From: Pelotomaculum sp. UBA1371
GTDB taxonomy: Bacteria; Bacillota; Desulfotomaculia; Desulfotomaculales; Pelotomaculaceae
NCBI GenBank assembly: GCA_002305915.1
Contig: DBRJ01000023.1
Span: 55,945 to 66,186 of the forward strand
Reading direction: 5' to 3'
Length of the DNA: 10,242 nucleotides
Shown here: positions 7,364 to 10,242 of the stretch, one piece after another
Layout of the letters: each line of letters begins with the position of its first letter
Numbering within the stretch: the stretch's first letter is position 1
Program-made: the position numbers and the translations under genes
The notes under the pieces: generated by a model
Databases searched by the model: none
The model's input: the letters and a program-made list of their open reading frames with translations, nothing else
What the model was told of the DNA's origin: nothing

Positions 7364-8305
7364 TTAGCTGGCTATGGTGGCTTTAATCAACTGCCTGCCG
7401 GCAACTTCTTCCCAGGATATGGCGGAAAAACCGGCAGCATTCAGCCATGACTGGTATTGCTCAAAGGTCCATGTTCCCCCGGAGGGTGTATTAATCAGCA
7501 TATTTACCGCAAATATTGCAGGCATAACGCCTGTACCCCGGATCATATCATTGATTACAATGCGGCCTCCCGGCGTGAGTTCCTTTGCCGCGTCTATAAA
7601 TAGCCTTCTGTTTTCCCGCTCGCCATAGATATGGCATACATTACCAAGATAAACCAGATCGTATGGTCCCGCCGGGAGCCCTATGGTAAAATCGCCTTTG
7701 ACCAGCTTGACGGGCAGATTCTTATCCAGTTCCGGTTGCATCATATCGATCACTTCAGGCAGGTCCAGTATAGTTACTACAGCTCCTTTACCGGCAAAAG
7801 CTATAGCGTAGGTTAAGGGACCGCCGCCGACATCGAGCACCCTGGAACCCGCAGGCAGGTCTTTTAAGCAATAATCGGCAATCTGTAGCGCCGACTGCCG
7901 GGCATGATGGCTCATGGCCCTGATAAAGTCCTTCGTGTGCCGGGGCGCATCCTTTTTAGAAACAGGTTTCCCGCTAAACATTACTTCCGGTAACTGGATC
8001 CATGCTTTCATTAAGTTGTAGGCATGCATGAATGAAAAACCCGTGTACCGTTCGTGGCTGGGCTTAAAAAGGATGTTGTCGGCTTCTTCGGAAAGCTTGA
8101 CTTTGTTGTCATCATATTCCAGGTATTCTAAAACTACCAAAGCTTCGACAACCGTCCACAGAGCCCTCTGGTCGATTTTTGTTTTCATGGCTAATTCTTC
8201 CAGGGTGCAGGGAGCGTTTTTTAATTCTTCAAACAATCCTGTTTGGACAGCCGCGCCGACAATCAAAAATTCCTGCGGCAGTTGAAATGAGGCAGTGTTT
8301 GGCAT
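7364..8305 (-). CDS. SAM-dependent O-methyltransferase-like protein
   Basis: A 313-residue cytoplasmic protein. Residues about 10-75 are an N-terminal winged-helix dimerisation region (QEFLIVGAAVQTGLFEEL, CTLEELAMKTKIDQRAL). The SAM-binding fold starts with motif I VLDVGGGP (156-163), then the acidic DLPEV (181-185), GDF (204-206), and LGNVCHIYGE with His225 where related O-methyltransferases have their catalytic-base region. PGGRIVINDMI (245-255) is the strand 5 region. This is the layout of the plant/bacterial O-methyltransferase family, which acts on small-molecule hydroxyls in natural-product, cofactor or pigment pathways. The substrate cannot be told. The ATG at 8305 has a clear AGAGGAGG site 6 bases upstream. 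The gene is monocistronic and stands between two copies of the GGGACAGG repeat, so it may have been brought in as a unit. Confidence 0.88.
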   Translation of the reverse strand: MPNTASFQLPQEFLIVGAAVQTGLFEELKNAPCTLEELAMKTKIDQRALWTVVEALVVLEYLEYDDNKVKLSEEADNILFKPSHERYTGFSFMHAYNLMKAWIQLPEVMFSGKPVSKKDAPRHTKDFIRAMSHHARQSALQIADYCLKDLPAGSRVLDVGGGPLTYAIAFAGKGAVVTILDLPEVIDMMQPELDKNLPVKLVKGDFTIGLPAGPYDLVYLGNVCHIYGERENRRLFIDAAKELTPGGRIVINDMIRGTGVMPAIFAVNMLINTPSGGTWTFEQYQSWLNAAGFSAISWEEVAGRQLIKATIAS

Positions 8306-8342
8306 TTATATCCTCCTCTTTTACCAATAATGGCAGGTTTTA

Positions 8343-8371
8343 TTTATAGGGTGGGACAGGGTACCTGTCCC
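8343..8371 (-). promoter_or_regulatory. Candidate promoter of the methyltransferase, overlapping a repeat
   Basis: On the minus strand GGGACA (8371-8366) is followed after exactly 17 bases by TATAAA (8348-8343), a weak -35 with a good -10, about 40 bases before the ATG. The whole spacer and -35 lie inside the GGGACAGG/CCTGTCCC inverted repeat, so the repeat may have supplied the promoter or act as an operator. This is inference from sequence only. Confidence 0.4.
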
Positions 8372-8402
8372 CTCGTCCCTTCCCTTTGTCCCTTTGTCCC
8401 TT
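8353..8402. repeat. GGGACAGG-type hairpin repeat, copy 2, with TCCCTTTG tandem tail
   Basis: A perfect 8-bp inverted repeat, GGGACAGG (8353-8360), GTA, CCTGTCCC (8364-8371), is followed by a C/T-rich tail with short tandem units (cctttgt repeated near 8389-8402). The same orientation and trailing TGTCCC motifs occur at 7316, at the other end of the methyltransferase gene. Confidence 0.75.
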
Positions 8403-8411
8403 TTCAATTTC

Positions 8412-8556
8412 TTATTTGACCACATCCAATCTTTCCCGGGAGGGCGGTGTCAGGCATACCTTTCTTAAATAGAAACCGGCTGACGTACCCGGATGAAGGA
8501 CAGTCACCTCCTTTGCATTAACATCGCTTTCCCTTTTATTTAGAAGATAATTATAT
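8412..8556. other. Intergenic stretch after the AraC relic
   Basis: No gene is supported. The minus strand carries an ideal Shine-Dalgarno string AAAGGAGGTGA (8514-8504), but no start codon lies at a working distance after it. The open frame to 8412 (ending VCLTPPSRERLDVVK) is continuous with the out-of-frame part of the AraC relic. Confidence 0.4.
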
Positions 8557-8858
8557 TCAGATCTCTGTGTATTGACCTGGGGTAATGCCGAATTTCTTCT
8601 TAAATGCCCTGCTGAAATGGCTTTGAGCAAAGAAACCGGTTTCCAGCGCCACATCAGCAACTGACTTTCCCGAGTGCAGGAGTTCCAGGGCCTTAAGGCG
8701 AAGCTGAACCTGGTATACATGAAGCGGTACGCCAATCTCCCTGGTAAACAAACGCGCCAGGTGAAAAGCGCTAAAAAACCTATCCGGGTAAGCTTTTTTA
8801 AGGACACATTATCAGATATATGGTTGTTCAGGTACTCGAAACCATGCCTATAGAGACA
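8557..8858 (-). pseudogene. AraC-family regulator, DNA-binding half only, with a -1 frameshift
   Basis: Two frames together give an almost complete AraC/XylS DNA-binding domain. The first (8858 down to 8772) reads FEYLNNHISDNVSLKKLTRI, then GFL. The second, one base back (8771 to 8557), reads SAFHLARLFTREIGVPL, then SVADVALETGFFAQSHFSRA, and ends in FKKKFGITPGQYTEI. The join is exact if one base is lost, or the ribosome slips by -1, at the T6A run at 8778-8772. Both helix-turn-helix units are present, so the break is recent or tolerated. No ligand-binding N-terminal domain is seen upstream, where a TGA (8861) interrupts the frame. No good start codon is found: the unbroken downstream frame offers only a TTG at 8751 inside the first helix-turn-helix. 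I call it a truncated pseudogene; a sequencing error in the T-run cannot be excluded. Confidence 0.75.
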
Positions 8859-9016
8859 TCACAGTTCTTATTTCCGTGAATTTGCGGTTTTTCCTGCGCA
8901 TGATTTTCATCTACCCTGAAGAAAACCGTCCGGCTTCTTTACCTCGGCCAGTTGCTTTGGCACTGAACCTCGAAAATAGTATTTATCATTGTTTTTAGAT
9001 AAGGAAATCCTGGCAT
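8859..9016. other. Intergenic stretch without a recognisable gene
   Basis: A 40-codon plus-strand frame (GTG 8876 to TAG 8998; contains FIYPEENRPASLPRP) is the only coding-like reading. It has no ribosome site and no recognised family. It could be debris. Confidence 0.25.
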
Positions 9017-9045
9017 TTGACATTTTAAATAGCTGCGTTTATAAT
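9017..9045 (+). promoter_or_regulatory. Perfect consensus sigma-A promoter
   Basis: TTGACA (9017-9022) and TATAAT (9040-9045) are separated by exactly 17 bases, a full match to the vegetative sigma-A consensus. Transcription would start near 9052 and run rightwards through a leader of about 280 bases to the GIY-YIG-like gene at 9335. No other plus-strand gene lies between. Confidence 0.85.
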
Positions 9046-9051
9046 ATTTAC

Positions 9052-9334
9052 TGGTTTAGTAATTAACTATACCACTAAGACAAGGTGGGCAGAAAAAATA
9101 TCTCTGTTTAGCCACAAAGAGGTTACCGTATGTGAAAAACATGAAAATTTTGACGGCAGAATGGCTTTAATCCAAGCCAGGGGCCTTACTTGAACCAGGG
9201 ACTTACAGTTAGGAAAAGGCGAATAAAGAGAAAGAGAACCGCAGATAGAAAAGCCGGTTTAATTATGAAACTTCAGCTGCTGCTGAAAAACTATTACATC
9301 AAACTATTTGTTGAATAATTGAGGTAGGACATCA
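9052..9334 (+). other. Long leader of the GIY-YIG-like gene, with coding relics
   Basis: About 280 bases without a recognised gene or known riboswitch. One frame (9029-9193) is open and reads protein-like from 9068 (YTTKTRWAEKISLFSHKEV, then TVCEKHENFDGRMALI). It weakly recalls the C-terminal beta-barrel of integrase-type transposases, and may be an insertion-sequence relic. A 17-codon frame (9265-9318, MKLQLLLKNYYIKLFVE) ends 16 bases before the next start but has no ribosome site. It contains a small hairpin, TTCAGC-TGCT-GCTGAA. Confidence 0.35.
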
Positions 9335-9691
9335 ATGAACAGAAAAAAGGAACTAAAATTGCAGTACAAGCAAATGAAACCGCAAATGGGAATATTTATT
9401 GTTCGCTCTAAAGTAAATAACAAGTGTTTTCTTAAAGCAACTCCAGACTTGAGAGGCGTGATTAACGGAACCAGAGCCAGGCTGAAAGGAGGCTTTCATC
9501 CAAACAAAGAGTTGCAGAAGGAATGGGAAAAATATGGTCCCGATAATTTTGTAATTGAAATCCTTGAAAACCTGGAGTATGACAAGGATGAGTCAAAAAC
9601 AGATTACAGTGAAGAGCTGGAAGTGCTTCAGATGATCTGGGAAGAGAAACTTTCCAGGGAGAACATGCTATTCTACAAAAAAAAGATATAA
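9335..9691 (+). CDS. Small GIY-YIG-like protein with a degenerate active-site motif
   Basis: A 118-residue basic/acidic soluble protein resembling the short stand-alone GIY-YIG family proteins of Firmicutes. The first motif is kept as GIF (residues 19-21) in MGIFIVRSKVNNKCFLKA, but the second, normally YIG, reads CFL (31-33). Further family marks are present: HPNKELQKEW (55-64), KYGPDNF (66-72) and IEILE (74-78) with an acidic residue at the metal-site position. The C-terminus (DYSEELEVLQMIWEEKLS) is helical. The family fold is a DNA nuclease; loss of the YIG tyrosine suggests reduced or altered activity, but that is inference. A GAGG/AGGA-type site lies before the ATG at 9335. It is the only gene behind the strong promoter at 9017. 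Its cellular role is not known to me. Confidence 0.82.
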   Translation: MNRKKELKLQYKQMKPQMGIFIVRSKVNNKCFLKATPDLRGVINGTRARLKGGFHPNKELQKEWEKYGPDNFVIEILENLEYDKDESKTDYSEELEVLQMIWEEKLSRENMLFYKKKI

Positions 9692-9699
9692 TGAGAGCT

Positions 9700-9721
9700 T
9701 ACCAGGAAAGGTTGCCTGGTA
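9700..9721 (+). terminator. Weak hairpin after the GIY-YIG-like gene
   Basis: A 7-bp stem (TACCAGG 9700-9706 with CCTGGTA 9715-9721) and eight-base loop lie nine bases after the stop. No T-run follows, so it may be a weak terminator or an mRNA 3' end protector. Confidence 0.4.
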
Positions 9722-10022
9722 TTCCCTAGATGTCTCCACCCTTACCAACAATACAGCATTTTTCTGCTCATCGTTCCTTAGAAAGCCGTAAACAGCCATT
9801 TACCTTTGCGGCTAATGGGTAACAATTATATTGTAATCCTTCAGGCCTGCTGATAATCATGACCGGCATAATGGTTCTACGTTCCCAACGGCGAATCAGA
9901 TCCGCTGAACGGAAGTCCCTGGGAAGCAGGTTACGGCGCTACTAAATAAAGTAAAACTAAAAAATACTGGATTAAGTGTAAAAGTGGCCAACGGAACGTA
10001 CACTCACCGGGGTAAAAAGGGA
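9722..10022. other. Intergenic stretch with fragments of coding sequence
   Basis: No complete gene. On the plus strand, 9872-9949 reads WFYVPNGESDPLNGSPWEAG and a few more residues to a TAA, between two stops, and looks like the tail of a lost protein. A second frame, open from 9909, ends in GLSVKVANGTYTHRGKKG at 10025, directly at the base of the following terminator. Neither has a start or a ribosome site, and I cannot assign a family. Confidence 0.3.
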
Positions 10023-10026
10023 TAAA

Positions 10027-10059
10027 GCCTTCTCGCGAGCGAGAAGGCCTTTATTTTTT
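10027..10059 (+). terminator. Strong rho-independent terminator
   Basis: GCCTTCTCGC (10027-10036) pairs with GCGAGAAGGC (10039-10048), giving a 9-bp stem with a CGAG tetraloop, followed by CTTTATTTTTT. It is a plus-strand terminator of high quality. The nearest intact upstream gene is the GIY-YIG-like one, over 330 bases away; it may have belonged to a gene of which only a tail fragment remains. Confidence 0.88.
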
Positions 10060-10071
10060 ATTAGCAGGAAG

Positions 10072-10138
10072 GGGGCAGGTCCATTGTCCCGAGAAAAGTT
10101 CCCTCGCTTTTGGGACAGGGGGACAGGTTTCTTGTCCC
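10072..10138. repeat. Cluster of GGGACA/TGTCCC hairpin repeats
   Basis: Two adjacent hairpins are formed by the same short arms: GGGGCA (10072-10077) with TGTCCC (10085-10090), and GGGACA (10112-10117, repeated at 10120-10125) with TGTCCC (10133-10138). They share arm sequence with the repeats at 7316 and 8353. The final bases of the window (GAGAACCGTCCCC, 10228-10240) look like the start of a further member. Confidence 0.65.
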
Positions 10139-10242
10139 ACCAAAGTATTAAAGGATCCTGTGCGGTTCTTGGTTTTCAAAAAGCTGAAAATCCTCTTTGC
10201 CTCTCAAACACAATAATAAGGAAGCAAGAGAACCGTCCCCTC

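Noticed and set aside
8380..8402. CRISPR-like or minisatellite array in the TCCCTTTG tail
   Set aside because: Only about three seven-base units, with no spacers; it is the low-complexity tail of the palindromic repeat.
8504..8514. Ideal Shine-Dalgarno string AAAGGAGGTGA on the minus strand as the mark of a small gene
   Set aside because: No ATG, GTG or TTG stands at a usable distance after it, and the open frame continues from the AraC relic.
8412..8807. 131-codon minus-strand frame as a gene
   Set aside because: After the first 14 codons it is the wrong frame of the AraC DNA-binding domain; the conserved reading lies in the -1 frame, and the rest is not protein-like.
9052..9334. Known riboswitch or T-box in the leader
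   Set aside because: I found no T-box core motif, no c-di-GMP or other riboswitch core, and no terminator/antiterminator pair.

Overview
The window looks like a chromosomal segment of an anaerobic Firmicute of the Clostridia, possibly close to Desulfotomaculum/Pelotomaculum. That is an inference. It rests on a tungsten/molybdenum aldehyde:ferredoxin oxidoreductase, strong AGGAGG-type ribosome sites, a low-to-moderate GC, Gram-positive style lipoprotein and terminators, and scattered GGGACAGG...CCTGTCCC hairpin repeats of the kind I associate with such genomes.

Left part (1-6000), compact and well conserved: the 3' end of an aldehyde:ferredoxin oxidoreductase gene (+) meets, tail to tail at a strong bidirectional terminator, a six-gene minus-strand operon. 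In transcription order this is livK (binding lipoprotein), livH and livM (permeases), livG and livF (ATPases), then a CBS-CBS-ACT protein of the AcuB type. Together these make a complete branched-chain (or related hydrophobic) amino-acid ABC importer plus a likely ligand-sensing protein. A stable hairpin sits between livK and livH, where it could let the binding protein be made in excess over the membrane parts. livK has an AT-rich upstream region of several hundred bases with a candidate promoter about 210 bases from its start.

Middle part (6000-7360), loose and partly decayed: a 25-codon relic of a sigma-54 activator P-loop overlaps the start of an unrecognised 134-residue putative membrane protein, which is followed by a good terminator. 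A further stretch with an open frame but no recognisable gene comes next.

Right part (7364-10242), accessory: an O-methyltransferase-like gene (-) lies between two copies of a GGGACAGG/CCTGTCCC repeat. Then comes the DNA-binding half of an AraC-type regulator broken by a -1 frameshift in a T6A run. A perfect consensus sigma-A promoter (TTGACA, 17 bases, TATAAT) with a leader of about 280 bases precedes a small GIY-YIG-like protein whose second motif is degenerate. Coding relics, a strong terminator and another cluster of repeat hairpins run to the window edge.

I see no CRISPR array, tRNA, rRNA, complete insertion sequence or obvious new defence system. The points most worth checking are the AraC frameshift, the repeat family, the promoter/leader in front of the GIY-YIG-like gene, and the CBS-ACT partner of the transporter.
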